Shown here one piece after another: positions 25,774 to 34,611 of a stretch of 63,081 nt of DNA. The position numbers and the translations under genes are program-made. The notes beneath the pieces were generated by a model. That model saw only the letters and a program-made list of their open reading frames with translations, made no database searches and had not been told where the DNA came from. The first letter of the stretch is position 1; every line of letters begins with the position of its first letter. The DNA comes from Klebsiella pneumoniae. GTDB taxonomy: Bacteria; Verrucomicrobiota; Verrucomicrobiia; Limisphaerales; SXTU01. The DNA lies in assembly GCA_943330855.2 (NCBI GenBank), contig CALQJI020000023.1, positions 1 to 63,081 of the forward strand, written 5' to 3'.

Positions 25774-26084
25774 CCAACGAGTTCCTCCCCGCCCTCGATG
25801 CCTCCGCCCTGCCGCCCGGCAAGGGCGAGACCGTCGAGCTTGCCGGCCAGCGCATCGCCGTCTTCAACGTCGGTGGCGAGTTCTACGCGCTGGACGATGC
25901 CTGCCCGCATCGCGGCGGTCCGCTCGGCTCCGGCTGGGTGGATGCTGACGCCTGCCAGGTAACTTGCCCGCTCCACGGCTGGGCCTTCGACCTCAAGACC
26001 GGCGCGGGCGTCACCAAACCGGCCCGGCCCGTGCGCTCGCATCCCGTGCGCGTGGTGGACGGGAAAATCGAGATTGCCCTGTGA
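25770..26084 (+). CDS. Rieske-type 2Fe-2S ferredoxin
   Basis: The 104-residue protein has both Rieske motifs, CPHRG (45-49) and CPLHGW (66-71), which give two Cys and two His for a 2Fe-2S cluster. Size and layout match NirD-like or biphenyl-dioxygenase-type ferredoxins. No reductase or oxygenase gene is adjacent, so its electron partner is unknown. The ATG at 25770 overlaps the TPR stop. Confidence 0.88.
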   Translation: MTNEFLPALDASALPPGKGETVELAGQRIAVFNVGGEFYALDDACPHRGGPLGSGWVDADACQVTCPLHGWAFDLKTGAGVTKPARPVRSHPVRVVDGKIEIAL

Positions 26085-26134
26085 ACGCTAGTCGGAGCGC
26101 CGGTCTCCGACCCGGCGTGCTCTGAGGAAGAGGG

Positions 26135-26288
26135 TTGCCCGCGAATCACGCGAATGAACGCGAATGGGAAAGCGCAGCGTGCCGCTTCGGCCAGACAACC
26201 CGCACGCAGCCCACTCCCGCCCCATTCGTGGTGATTCGCGTGATTCGCGGGCAAATGTTTTCTTTGTGCCCTTTGCGCCCTTTCGCGG
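26135..26288. repeat. Palindrome with 34-bp arms plus nonamer array
   Basis: Arms at 26135-26168 and 26221-26254 are inverted, with the outer 21 bases perfect. The right arm consists of nine-base units such as GATTCGCGT. Immediately downstream, CTTTGTGCC and CTTTGCGCC continue a nine-base period to about 26288, ending 14 bases before the next gene. It occupies most of the 217-base gap after the Rieske gene. Confidence 0.72.
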
Positions 26289-26301
26289 CTAACGTCTCCC
26301 C

Positions 26302-26583
26302 ATGAAATCTTCCTACGAAATCGCGATGGAACGACTGAGCAAGCAAGCGCCCGCCACCAAAGTCACCGCCGCGCAGAAAGCCCAACTCGCCGACCTCGAC
26401 TCACTCTACAAATCTAAAATCGCCGACCGCGAAATCCTCGTAAAAGGCCAGCTCAAGAAGGCCGCTGAGAAGGGTGACGCCGAGGCTTACGTGCAATTGG
26501 AGAAGCAGCTCGTCAGCGACCGCAAGACGCTCAACGCCGAGATGGAGGAGAAGAAGGAACGCGTCCGCGCCGGGAAAGACTGA
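26302..26583 (+). CDS. Small coiled-coil protein, unknown
   Basis: The 93-residue protein is almost entirely charged helix (MERLSKQAPATKVTAAQKAQLADLD and onward, ending EEKKERVRAGKD), with no signal or cysteines. I do not recognise a named family. The reading frame, ATG and amino acid composition look genuine, and it is well separated from antisense shadows. A structural or adaptor role is possible but not shown. Confidence 0.65.
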   Translation: MKSSYEIAMERLSKQAPATKVTAAQKAQLADLDSLYKSKIADREILVKGQLKKAAEKGDAEAYVQLEKQLVSDRKTLNAEMEEKKERVRAGKD

Positions 26584-26587
26584 GGCA

Positions 26588-26653
26588 CCACTAACCTGCA
26601 CTGACCGGCACTCATCCGAAATCCCATCAATGCAGGTTAGTGCAGGTCAGTGG
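26588..26653. repeat. Decamer inverted repeat
   Basis: Units CACTAACCTG and CACTGACCGG follow at exact 10-base spacing on the left (26589-26618). GCAGGTTAGT and GCAGGTCAGT follow on the right (26632-26651). The 23-base arms 26588-26610 and 26631-26653 are inverted with three mismatches. It lies between the coiled-coil gene and the FHA-like gene. Confidence 0.7.
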
Positions 26654-26685
26654 TTCAAAACTGTCTGTCGAAACTCGCAACTGGA

Positions 26686-27555
26686 ATGTCCTCCACCGCA
26701 CCACCCGGCAGCTTGCCACCCGCGCTCGCCGCGCTGCGCTCCAACAAACCGCTGCTCTACTTGCTCGCGGGTGCGCTCGGCGGCGCGGCCGGTTCGGTGC
26801 TCGCGGAGTTCGCGCCCGGTGGCGGTCGGGACGCCTCGCCACTAATACTCATCATCGCGACTGGACTCTGGTCCGCCATCGCGGCGAGCGTGCTGGCCTC
26901 GGCGCTGTTCGTGGCCGGCGAGTGGCATCAGCGGCGCGACGTGCGGCCCCGGAGTGTCCAGAAAATCCTCTTGTTCGGTGCGCTCGCCGGCTTGGTGTCC
27001 GGCGCTGCGGCACAGGCGGCCTTCTCGGTGCAAGTCGGTTCCGCAGCCTTCCACGCCATCGTCGTGCGCACGGTCTGCTGGGCCATGATGGGCGCGCTGC
27101 TCGGCGCGTTGCTGTCGCGGCCGGTGCCGAACTTGGGGTTGGTGCGCGGCCTGATTGCGGGCGCGGCGGGCGGGGGCTTGGGTGGCGTCGGCTTCCTGTT
27201 GGTCGGCGCGGTGCTGCCGGATGCCATCGGGCGGCTGGTGGGCATCGGCACGCTCGGCCTCGCACTCGGCCTAGCGATGATTGTCGTCGAGAAACTCTTC
27301 CGCGAGGCAAGCCTCGAAGTCATCTGGGCACCGGGCGAGACGACCAATTTCAACCTCGGCGCGCAGGCCGTGACCATCGGCGGCGGCGAGGACCACGTCT
27401 TCGTGCGCGGGTTGCCACCGCGCTTCGCCAGCATCGCCTTCAACAACGGCCTCATCGAATACGTCGAGGCGGCCACGGGCAAACGCACGCCGCTCAAGAA
27501 CGGGAGCCGCTTGGAGATCGGCAAGCTGAACCTCGTCATCCACGCGGCGAAATGA
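26686..27555 (+). CDS. Multi-pass membrane protein with C-terminal FHA-like domain
   Basis: The 289-residue protein (start MSSTAPPG at 26686) has about six hydrophobic segments between residues 20 and 205, rich in Gly and Ala. A beta-rich C-terminal domain follows (about 210-289: LEVIWAPGETTNFNLGAQAVTIGGGEDHVFV...NGSRLEIGKLNLVI). That tail resembles a forkhead-associated fold, though the phosphothreonine-binding Arg/Ser pair is not clear. The next gene overlaps by four bases (ATGA). A membrane sensor or scaffold is possible; the function is unknown. Confidence 0.7.
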   Translation: MSSTAPPGSLPPALAALRSNKPLLYLLAGALGGAAGSVLAEFAPGGGRDASPLILIIATGLWSAIAASVLASALFVAGEWHQRRDVRPRSVQKILLFGALAGLVSGAAAQAAFSVQVGSAAFHAIVVRTVCWAMMGALLGALLSRPVPNLGLVRGLIAGAAGGGLGGVGFLLVGAVLPDAIGRLVGIGTLGLALGLAMIVVEKLFREASLEVIWAPGETTNFNLGAQAVTIGGGEDHVFVRGLPPRFASIAFNNGLIEYVEAATGKRTPLKNGSRLEIGKLNLVIHAAK

Positions 27556-28670
27556 GCGGCCTTCCCCTTGCCCCGCCGACTCACCATACCGGCCGCTGGC
27601 TGGTGCTGGGCTTTGTCCTCGCCCTCGCGTGCTTCACCTTCCTCTGCTGGCGCGATGCCAGCCAGCCACCGGCCAGGCCCGTTGCTGGCGGCACGTTCGT
27701 CGGCCGCGATGTGGACGGGCGACTGGTGTATGTGAATCTCTTCGAGCTGGACTACGCGGATAGCGGCTCCCCGGCTTGGCAGGGCTGGCTGTATCGCGAA
27801 GGACACGGACAAGCCCTCGTGTTCTGGACCACGAACCGCGCGCACCCGTGGCGTGAGAAAACCTACGCCCGCGAACCCGAGGACGCGCCGGAGCCGCCCT
27901 CGACCTTCGTCGCCTCCACGGCCGACCCGCGCCGGTTGACGGCCACACTCCCCCGCCTCGCCTCCTGGGGTAACGACACGGCGAGCCTGACGCGGCAGTT
28001 CGAGCATCTGAGCTTCCGACGGCGCGCCGGGATTAGGCTTGGGCGGGTCGGCGGCACGCAGGAATTCTCTGCGCAATTTCCCCGCCTGCCGGAGACGAAT
28101 GCGTTTGTCGCGGCGGTGAACCGCGAAGTCATCACGCAGTGCGAGGCCAGCGCGGCGGGGGTCGCCAGCGAGGCGTTCAGCTTTTGGAAGGACATGCTCC
28201 GCGAGCGGCAATTGCCCGGCTTCAACGAATATGAATTCACGGCCAACTGGCAGCTCCGCCTACTCACGACGAATCTCGCCAGCTTCTCGGTGTGGAGCTA
28301 CGAGCAGACCGGCGGCAACGGCAACCACTCGGACTGGCATGGCGCGAACTTCATCGCGGAAGGCGACGGCCTGCGGGCCTTGAAGCTGGCCGAATTGTTC
28401 CGGGAGAACTCCCGCTGGCTGACCGAGCTGCGGACGCGGTGTGTGTCGAAAATCAAGGCCATCAGCGCCCCGCGCCCGGAGGCGGTGCTCGACAAGGATG
28501 TGGCGCTCGACGTTTTCACCCTCTCGCCCACCGGTCTGCAAATCTACTTCAACCCCTACGCCATCGCCTCCGGCGCGGACGGCGAGTTCGTCGTCCACTT
28601 CGATTACGGTGAGCTGAAGGACTTGCTGCGCACAGATGGCCCAGCCGCGTTCCTGCCCCGCGCCCCGTGA
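27552..28670 (+). CDS. Membrane-anchored DUF3298-type protein
   Basis: The 372-residue protein has an N-terminal anchor (about 15-33, RWLVLGFVLALACFTFLCW) and a periplasmic remainder. The C-terminal stretch FTLSPTGLQIYFNPYAIASG, followed by VHFDYGELKDLL, is the DUF3298 signature found in the RsiV anti-sigma factor, where it binds lysozyme, and in PdaC deacetylase. A sensing role toward an extracellular ligand is inferred only. Its start overlaps the FHA-like membrane gene, so the two are probably one functional pair. Confidence 0.72.
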   Translation: MSGLPLAPPTHHTGRWLVLGFVLALACFTFLCWRDASQPPARPVAGGTFVGRDVDGRLVYVNLFELDYADSGSPAWQGWLYREGHGQALVFWTTNRAHPWREKTYAREPEDAPEPPSTFVASTADPRRLTATLPRLASWGNDTASLTRQFEHLSFRRRAGIRLGRVGGTQEFSAQFPRLPETNAFVAAVNREVITQCEASAAGVASEAFSFWKDMLRERQLPGFNEYEFTANWQLRLLTTNLASFSVWSYEQTGGNGNHSDWHGANFIAEGDGLRALKLAELFRENSRWLTELRTRCVSKIKAISAPRPEAVLDKDVALDVFTLSPTGLQIYFNPYAIASGADGEFVVHFDYGELKDLLRTDGPAAFLPRAP

Positions 28671-28783
28671 TGCGGATACTCCTGTCCGCTGTGGCACGGG
28701 ACAGCATCCGACTGCGGGACAAGAGTCTGCCGCTGACGCGTCCGCCGGCTTGACGCTCCACCGCTGTGGCGCAAACTCCCGCC

Positions 28784-29914
28784 ATGAATCCGCTCTCCAT
28801 TCGGTGCCTCTTCGCGTCCGCGTTGCTTGTGGGCTTTTGCTTCACCACTCAACCCGCCGCCGCCCAGCTCAAGGAAATCATCTGGGTGGACGACGACTTC
28901 CCGCCGGGCGCGAACTCACAGGTCAACGCCGACAATCATCCGCACTCGTGGGTCACGCAGGGCGATGGCAACCAGGTCTTGTTGGGCAAGAAATCGCTCC
29001 AGCGCTCCGGCATGGGCGTGGCACAGGACTACTTCACCATCTGCGACAAGCCCCTGCTCGTGTGCGAGGGCGACAAGCTCTTCACCCACGTCTATCTCAC
29101 GGCGGAGAACCTGACCCGCGTGGTGATGCTCCAGTTCCACACGACCGGCTGGAACCACCGTGCGTTTTGGGGCGACGGCGACGCCGTCCCGTTTGGCGCT
29201 CCCGGCACTCCGCAGAAGCTCGACATGGGCGCGCTCCCCGCCGCCGGCAAATGGGTGCGCCTCGAAGTTGATGCCGCGAAGCTCGGCATCACGCCCGGCA
29301 TGGAAATCACCGGCATGGCCTTCACCGTCTGCGACGGCGAGGTGTTCTTCGACAAGACCGGCCTGGCCACGACCGGCAAGGAACCGCCGCACGGCGAGGC
29401 GCGCGACATCGTCTGGCTGGACGATGACTTCCCCGCCGGCTCGACGCCGCAAGTGTCCGGCGCACCCGCGCAATGGGTCACGGCAGCAGACGGCAAAGTT
29501 CACGCCGGCAAACGCGCCCTGAAACGCACCGGCGGCGGCCCGGCACAGGACTTCTTCACCGGCGCGACGGAGCAGCTCGAAGTGAAGCGCGGAGACGTGC
29601 TCTATGCCCACGTCTTCCTCGACCCGGCGGACAAGCCCAAGGCGCTCATGCTCCAGTTCAACGACGGCGGCTGGGAGCACCGCGCCACTTGGGGCGACCA
29701 GGACGCCATCGCGTGGGGCACTTTGAACACGCCCAGCCGCCGCCACCTCGGCCCGCTGCCCGAGGCGGGCAAGTGGATTCGCCTCGAAGTCCCCGCGAAC
29801 AAGGTCGGCCTCTATCCGGGCGCGAAGCTCAACGGCATGGCCTTCACGCAGGAAGGCGGCACAGTCCATTGGGACAAGGCAGGCTTGCTCAATGCAGGGC
29901 CGGCGAAGAAATGA
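28784..29914 (+). CDS. Secreted protein with two copies of a beta-rich domain
   Basis: A signal peptide (MNPLSIRCLFASALLVGFCF to about residue 27) leads into two homologous domains. Both begin with a DDDFP-x-G motif (IIWVDDDFPPG near 33 and IVWLDDDFPAG near 210). Both contain a W-x-H-R-A-x-W-G-D block and a GKW-I/V-RLEV...GMAFT ending. The same unit is known as an accessory part of planctomycete DUF1549/1553 proteins. Here it is a separate 376-residue gene upstream of such a protein. A carbohydrate-binding role would fit but is not shown. Confidence 0.75.
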   Translation: MNPLSIRCLFASALLVGFCFTTQPAAAQLKEIIWVDDDFPPGANSQVNADNHPHSWVTQGDGNQVLLGKKSLQRSGMGVAQDYFTICDKPLLVCEGDKLFTHVYLTAENLTRVVMLQFHTTGWNHRAFWGDGDAVPFGAPGTPQKLDMGALPAAGKWVRLEVDAAKLGITPGMEITGMAFTVCDGEVFFDKTGLATTGKEPPHGEARDIVWLDDDFPAGSTPQVSGAPAQWVTAADGKVHAGKRALKRTGGGPAQDFFTGATEQLEVKRGDVLYAHVFLDPADKPKALMLQFNDGGWEHRATWGDQDAIAWGTLNTPSRRHLGPLPEAGKWIRLEVPANKVGLYPGAKLNGMAFTQEGGTVHWDKAGLLNAGPAKK

Positions 29915-29918
29915 CGCT

Positions 29919-29944
29919 GTGCCGCGACTTGAGGTCGCCGGCAC
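29919..29944 (+). terminator. Hairpin after the duplicated-domain gene
   Basis: GTGCCGCGAC (29919-29928) pairs with GTCGCCGGCAC (29934-29944) with one bulge and a five-base loop, starting five bases after the stop codon. There is no U-tract, so it may be a processing or stability hairpin and not a terminator. Confidence 0.35.
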
Positions 29945-30048
29945 GAGCCATTGCCAAACCAATTGCGTTGCCTGAAAGTCGCTGCGCTCGCCCTGTCTGC
30001 CGCCCGGTGAATCGCACTGAGACGACGCGGGTCGAACATACTGATTTT

Positions 30049-33000
30049 ATGCCGTCAACTCGCCTGCTCCTCGTTCTCGCTTCCGTCGCCCTGCTGACCA
30101 CTTCCGTCGCCGCGCCCGCCGCCAGCGCGAAGAAGGTGGATTACAACCGCGACATCCGCCCTATCCTTTCCGACAACTGCTTCTTCTGCCACGGCCCCGA
30201 CGAGAAGAAGCGCGAGGCCAAGCTCCGCCTCGATGTGCGCGAGGATGCCATCGCGAAGAAGGCCTTCGTTCCCGGCAAGCCCGACCAGAGCGAGTTGGTG
30301 AAACGCATCTTCACGAAGGACGCCGACGACCTGATGCCGCCGCCGGACTCGCACAAGAAGCTCACCGCTGCGCAAAAGGATTTGCTCAAGCGCTGGGTCG
30401 CTGAGGGGGCTGAGTATCAGACGCACTGGGCCTACGTGTCGCCCGTGAAGGCCGCCGTCCCCGCCGGCCAGAACGCCGTGGACCATCTCGTGCAAGCGCG
30501 CCTCAAGACGCTTGGCCTCAAGCCATCGCCCGAGGCCGACCGCCGCACGCTCGCGCGCCGGCTTTACTTCGACTTGCTCGGCCTGCCGCCCAAGCCCGAG
30601 GAGGTGGACGCCTTCGTGAATGACAAATCCCCCGACGCCTACGCCAAGCTCGTCGAGCGCCTGCTCGCCTCCCCGCATTACGGCGAGCGCATGGCCATCG
30701 GCTGGCTGGACGTGGTGCGTTACGCGGACACCATCGGCTACCACTCCGACACGCCGCGCAACGTCTTCCCCTACCGCGACTACGTCATCAAGTCGTTCAA
30801 CGAGAACAAGCGCTTCGACCGCTTCACCGTTGAGCAACTCGCGGGCGACCTCTTGCCGAACGCCACGCTGGAGACGCGCGTGGCCTCCGCCTTCAACCGC
30901 CTCCTCCTCTCCACCGAGGAAGGCGGCGCGCAGGCGAAGGACTACGAGTCGCGCTACCTCACCGACCGCGTTCGCGCCGTCGGCACCGTCTGGCTCGCGC
31001 AGACCATCGGTTGCGCGCAGTGCCACGACCACAAGTTCGACCCCACCACGCAGCGCGACTTTTACTCGATGGGTGCGTTCTTCGCGGACATCAAGGAGCC
31101 CATCATCGGCAAGCGCGAGGAAGGCATTCCCGTCCCCAGCGCGGCGGACACGGCGGAAGTCACGCGCCTCGACGGCGAAATCGCGAAGCTCCAGACGGAC
31201 TTCGACCGCCCGCAACCGCAGCTCGCCGCCGGGTTCGGCAAGTGGCAGGACGACGCCTTCGCCGCCGTGCAGCACGACGCGAAGTGGAAGCCGCTCAAGC
31301 CCGCGAAGGTCGCCTCCATCGGCGGCGCGAAGCTCGCTATCCAGGGCGACAACTCCGTCCTCGCCAGCGGCAAAAGCCCGGAGAAGGACACTTACACGGT
31401 GACCATCACCAACGGCGTGAAGGAAGTGACCGGCCTGCGCATCGAGGCGCTGCCGGATGCTTCGCTCCCATCGAGTGGTCCGGGCCGCGCCCCCAACGGC
31501 AACTTCGTCCTGACCGAAGTCGTCGCCACGGTGAAGCACGGCAAGGCCGCTGCGGAGTCGGTGAAGTTCGCCTCCGCCCGCGCGACCTTCGAGCAGACCG
31601 TCGCCAGCGAAAAGAACCCGAACAAGGCGTGGACCGCCGCCTCTGCGATTGACGGCGATGCGAAGGGCGGGGCGTTCGGCTGGGCGGTCTTGCCGGAAGT
31701 CGGCAAGGCGCAGCACTTGGTTTTGGAACTCGCCGCCCCACTCACGCTCGAACCCGGCGACACACTGACGGTCGAGCTGAAACAGAATCACACGGCGAAG
31801 GACCACTTGCTCGGCCGCTTCCGCCTCGCCGCGACGGCCGACGCCGAGAGCGCCCGCGTGGCACTTCCTCCCGCGCCGACCGCCGACATCGGAGCCATCC
31901 TGAAGGTCGCGACCGACAAGCGCACCGCCGCCCAGCAGGACAAGCTCCTCGCGCACTTCAAGGGCTTCACGCCCGAACTGGCCGGCCTCCGCACCCAACT
32001 TGCCGGCGCGAAGAAGGCGAAGACGGACTACGAGGCGAAGATTCCCAAGTGCATCGTCTCGGTGGTGTCGGAGACGAAGCGCACCGTCCGCGTCCTGCCG
32101 CGCGGCAACTGGATGGACGAGAGCGGCCCGACGATGCAGCCCGCGCTGCCCGGATTCCTGGCCGTGTCGCTGAAGAAGGACGCGAAGGCCGACGCCCCAC
32201 TCACGCGCCTCGATTTGGCCGAGTGGATTGTCGCGAAGGAAAACCCGCTCACCGCGCGCGTCTTCGTGAACCGGCTGTGGAGACAGTTCTTCGGCATGGG
32301 TCTCTCGAAGGTGCTCGACGACATGGGCGCGCAGGGCGAACCGCCCGTGAACCCCGCGTTGCTGGACTGGCTCGCGGGCGAGTTCGTCGCCAGCGGTTGG
32401 GACATGAAGCACATGGTCCGCACGCTCGTGAACAGCGCGGCCTACCGGCAGGTGTCCACCGCCTCGAAGGACTTGCAGACCCGCGACCCTTACAACCGCG
32501 AGCACGCCCGCCAGAGCCGCTGGCGCATCGAGGCTGAAATGGTGCGCGACAACGCGCTGACGGTCGCTGGCCTAATGAACCCGAAGATTGGCGGCCCGAG
32601 CGCCCGCCCGTATCAACCCGACGGCTACTGGGAGAACCTGAACTTCCCCGTGCGCAACTACGACGCGAGTAAGGGCGAGGATCAGTTCCGCCGCGGCCTT
32701 TACACTTGGTGGCAGCGCAGCTTCCTGCATCCCTCGATGCTCGCCTTCGACGCGCCCAGCCGCGAGGAATGCGCCGCCGAGCGCACCCGCTCGAACATCC
32801 CGCAGCAAGCCCTCGTGCTGCTCAACGACCCGACCTACGTCGAGTCCGCCCGCGCCTTCGCCGCGCGGATCGTGAAGGAATCCACTGGCGACGCGAATGC
32901 CCGCCTCACTTGGGCATGGAAGCAGGCCCTCGGGCGCGCCCCCCGACCCGACGAACTCGCCACCGCCCGCGCGCTCTTCGACAAACACCTCGCCCAATAC

Positions 33001-33144
33001 AAGGCCGACGCGCCCGCCGCCGAGTCCCTCCTGAAAGTCGGCCTCGCCCCGCTGCCTCCCGCCGCCGACCACGCGGAACTCGCCGCGTGGACGAGCGTGG
33101 CGCGGGTCATTCTCAACCTTCACGAAACGATTACCCGCTCCTAA
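30049..33144 (+). CDS. Planctomycete-type cytochrome c / DUF1549 / DUF1553 protein
   Basis: The start MPSTRLLLVLASVALL at 30049 gives a signal peptide; the open frame extends far upstream but only through unrelated sequence. The 1031 residues contain CFFCH (44-48) in PSCyt1, DUF1549 from about 145 (DHLVQARLKTLGLKPSPEADRRT, then GWLDVVRYADT), a second CAQCH near 322, and DUF1553 from about 720 (NPLTARVFVNRLWRQFFG). A galactose-binding-like insert lies between about 420 and 600. It is exported and probably binds heme. Two DUF1501 genes follow, the first after three bases. Confidence 0.92.
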   Translation: MPSTRLLLVLASVALLTTSVAAPAASAKKVDYNRDIRPILSDNCFFCHGPDEKKREAKLRLDVREDAIAKKAFVPGKPDQSELVKRIFTKDADDLMPPPDSHKKLTAAQKDLLKRWVAEGAEYQTHWAYVSPVKAAVPAGQNAVDHLVQARLKTLGLKPSPEADRRTLARRLYFDLLGLPPKPEEVDAFVNDKSPDAYAKLVERLLASPHYGERMAIGWLDVVRYADTIGYHSDTPRNVFPYRDYVIKSFNENKRFDRFTVEQLAGDLLPNATLETRVASAFNRLLLSTEEGGAQAKDYESRYLTDRVRAVGTVWLAQTIGCAQCHDHKFDPTTQRDFYSMGAFFADIKEPIIGKREEGIPVPSAADTAEVTRLDGEIAKLQTDFDRPQPQLAAGFGKWQDDAFAAVQHDAKWKPLKPAKVASIGGAKLAIQGDNSVLASGKSPEKDTYTVTITNGVKEVTGLRIEALPDASLPSSGPGRAPNGNFVLTEVVATVKHGKAAAESVKFASARATFEQTVASEKNPNKAWTAASAIDGDAKGGAFGWAVLPEVGKAQHLVLELAAPLTLEPGDTLTVELKQNHTAKDHLLGRFRLAATADAESARVALPPAPTADIGAILKVATDKRTAAQQDKLLAHFKGFTPELAGLRTQLAGAKKAKTDYEAKIPKCIVSVVSETKRTVRVLPRGNWMDESGPTMQPALPGFLAVSLKKDAKADAPLTRLDLAEWIVAKENPLTARVFVNRLWRQFFGMGLSKVLDDMGAQGEPPVNPALLDWLAGEFVASGWDMKHMVRTLVNSAAYRQVSTASKDLQTRDPYNREHARQSRWRIEAEMVRDNALTVAGLMNPKIGGPSARPYQPDGYWENLNFPVRNYDASKGEDQFRRGLYTWWQRSFLHPSMLAFDAPSREECAAERTRSNIPQQALVLLNDPTYVESARAFAARIVKESTGDANARLTWAWKQALGRAPRPDELATARALFDKHLAQYKADAPAAESLLKVGLAPLPPAADHAELAAWTSVARVILNLHETITRS

Positions 33145-33147
33145 GCC

Positions 33148-34611
33148 ATGAATCTCCACTCCGACCTCCTTCAGTTCCGTCAGCAACAGCAAACCCGCCG
33201 TGGCTTCCTTGGCCGCACGGCTCAGGGTGTCGGCGGCTTCGCGCTCGCCTCGCTGCTGAATCCCGCACTCCTCGCCGCTGCGAAGAATTCCACTTCGCCT
33301 GCAAAGGACAAGTGGCCCGGCGTCGTAAACCCTCTGCACTTCCCGGCGAAGGCCAAGCGCGTCATCTGGCTTACCATGGCGGGCGGGCCGTCGCACTTGG
33401 AGACGTGGGATTACAAGCCGCAGCTCGCGAAGATGCACGGCGAGGCGATGCCGGACTCGTTCACGAAGGGGAAGCAAATCGCGCAGTTGCAGGGTGCCAA
33501 GCTGAACTGCTACGGCCCACAGCTCGGCTTCAAGAAGTTCGGGAAGAACGGCCAGGAGATGTGCGAGCTGTTTGAGCAAACCGGCACCGTCGCCGACGAA
33601 CTGTGCGTCATCCGCTCGATGACCACCGAGGCCATCAACCACGACCCGGCCCACATGTTCATGAACACCGGCTCGCAGATTGCCGGCCGCCCCAGCGCGG
33701 GCGCGTGGGTCACTTACGGCCTCGGCACCGAGGCGGAGGATTTGCCCGGCTTCGTGGTGCTGACTTCGCTGGGCAAGGGCGGACAGAACCAGCCCATCGC
33801 CGCGCGCCAGTGGTCGTCGGGCCTGTTGCCCAGCCGCTTTCAAGGCGTGCAATTGCGCAGCAAGGGCGACGCCGTCCTCTACCTCGGAACGCCCGCCGGC
33901 ATCACCCGCGACCAGCAGGGCGATGTGGTGCAAGCCGTCAATGCACTCAACCGGAAATACGACGCCGTGGTGGACGACCCGGAAATCACTACCCGCATCG
34001 CGCAGTATGAAATGGCTTTCCTGATGCAGGCCAGCGTGCCTGAGCTGATGGACACCTCGAAGGAGCCGCAAGCCATCCTGGACCTTTACGGATGCAAGCC
34101 CAGCGACGGCTCGTTCGCGGCGAACTGCCTCCTCGCGCGCCGGCTCGCCGAGCGCGGCACGCGCTTCATCCAGCTCTATCACAAGGACTGGGACCACCAC
34201 GGCGGCGTGAAGGACGGCGTGACGCTCAAAGCCGCCGAGATTGACCGCGCGTGCATGGCCCTCATCACCGACCTCAAGCAGCGCGGCATGCTCAAGGACA
34301 CCCTCATCGTGTGGGCCGGCGAGTTCGGGCGCACGCCAATGAGCCAGGGCGGCAGCGGTCGCGACCACCACAACGCCGGCTTCAGCATCTGGCTCGCGGG
34401 CGGCGGCATCAAAGGGGGTATCAGCTACGGCGCGACCGACGAACTCGGCTACTCCGCCGTCGAGAACATCGTGAACGTCCACGACCTCCACGCGACGATT
34501 CTGCGGCTGCTGGGCATCGAACACTCGCGCCTGTCCGTGAAGTTCCAGGGCCTCGACGTGAAACTCTCCGGCGTAGAAGGTGCAAAGCCGATTCAGGGAA
34601 TCATGGCGTGA
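33148..34611 (+). CDS. DUF1501 protein, first of a tandem pair
   Basis: The 487-residue protein has a Tat signal (TRRGFLGRTAQGVGGFALASLL, from about 16) and a complete DUF1501 core: [21 protein letters not shown] near 71, then EINHDPAHMFMNTG-type text, RRLAERGTRFIQLYHKDWDHH, IVWAGEFGRTP and FSIWLAGGGIKGG. It starts three bases after the DUF1553 gene and overlaps the next DUF1501 gene. The three gene products probably assemble or act together in the periplasm. The enzymatic activity is unproven. Confidence 0.9.
   Translation: MNLHSDLLQFRQQQQTRRGFLGRTAQGVGGFALASLLNPALLAAAKNSTSPAKDKWPGVVNPLHFPAKAKRVIWLTMAGGPSHLETWDYKPQLAKMHGEAMPDSFTKGKQIAQLQGAKLNCYGPQLGFKKFGKNGQEMCELFEQTGTVADELCVIRSMTTEAINHDPAHMFMNTGSQIAGRPSAGAWVTYGLGTEAEDLPGFVVLTSLGKGGQNQPIAARQWSSGLLPSRFQGVQLRSKGDAVLYLGTPAGITRDQQGDVVQAVNALNRKYDAVVDDPEITTRIAQYEMAFLMQASVPELMDTSKEPQAILDLYGCKPSDGSFAANCLLARRLAERGTRFIQLYHKDWDHHGGVKDGVTLKAAEIDRACMALITDLKQRGMLKDTLIVWAGEFGRTPMSQGGSGRDHHNAGFSIWLAGGGIKGGISYGATDELGYSAVENIVNVHDLHATILRLLGIEHSRLSVKFQGLDVKLSGVEGAKPIQGIMA

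Noticed and set aside
30055..32505. An 816-codon open frame on the minus strand
   Set aside because: It is antisense to the DUF1549/1553 gene, rich in Arg/Gly/Val/His with no domain, and typical of high-GC codon bias. Other long antisense frames (402-1190, 4699-5997, 32572-34785, 34692-35984, 46383-47654) were dropped for the same reason.
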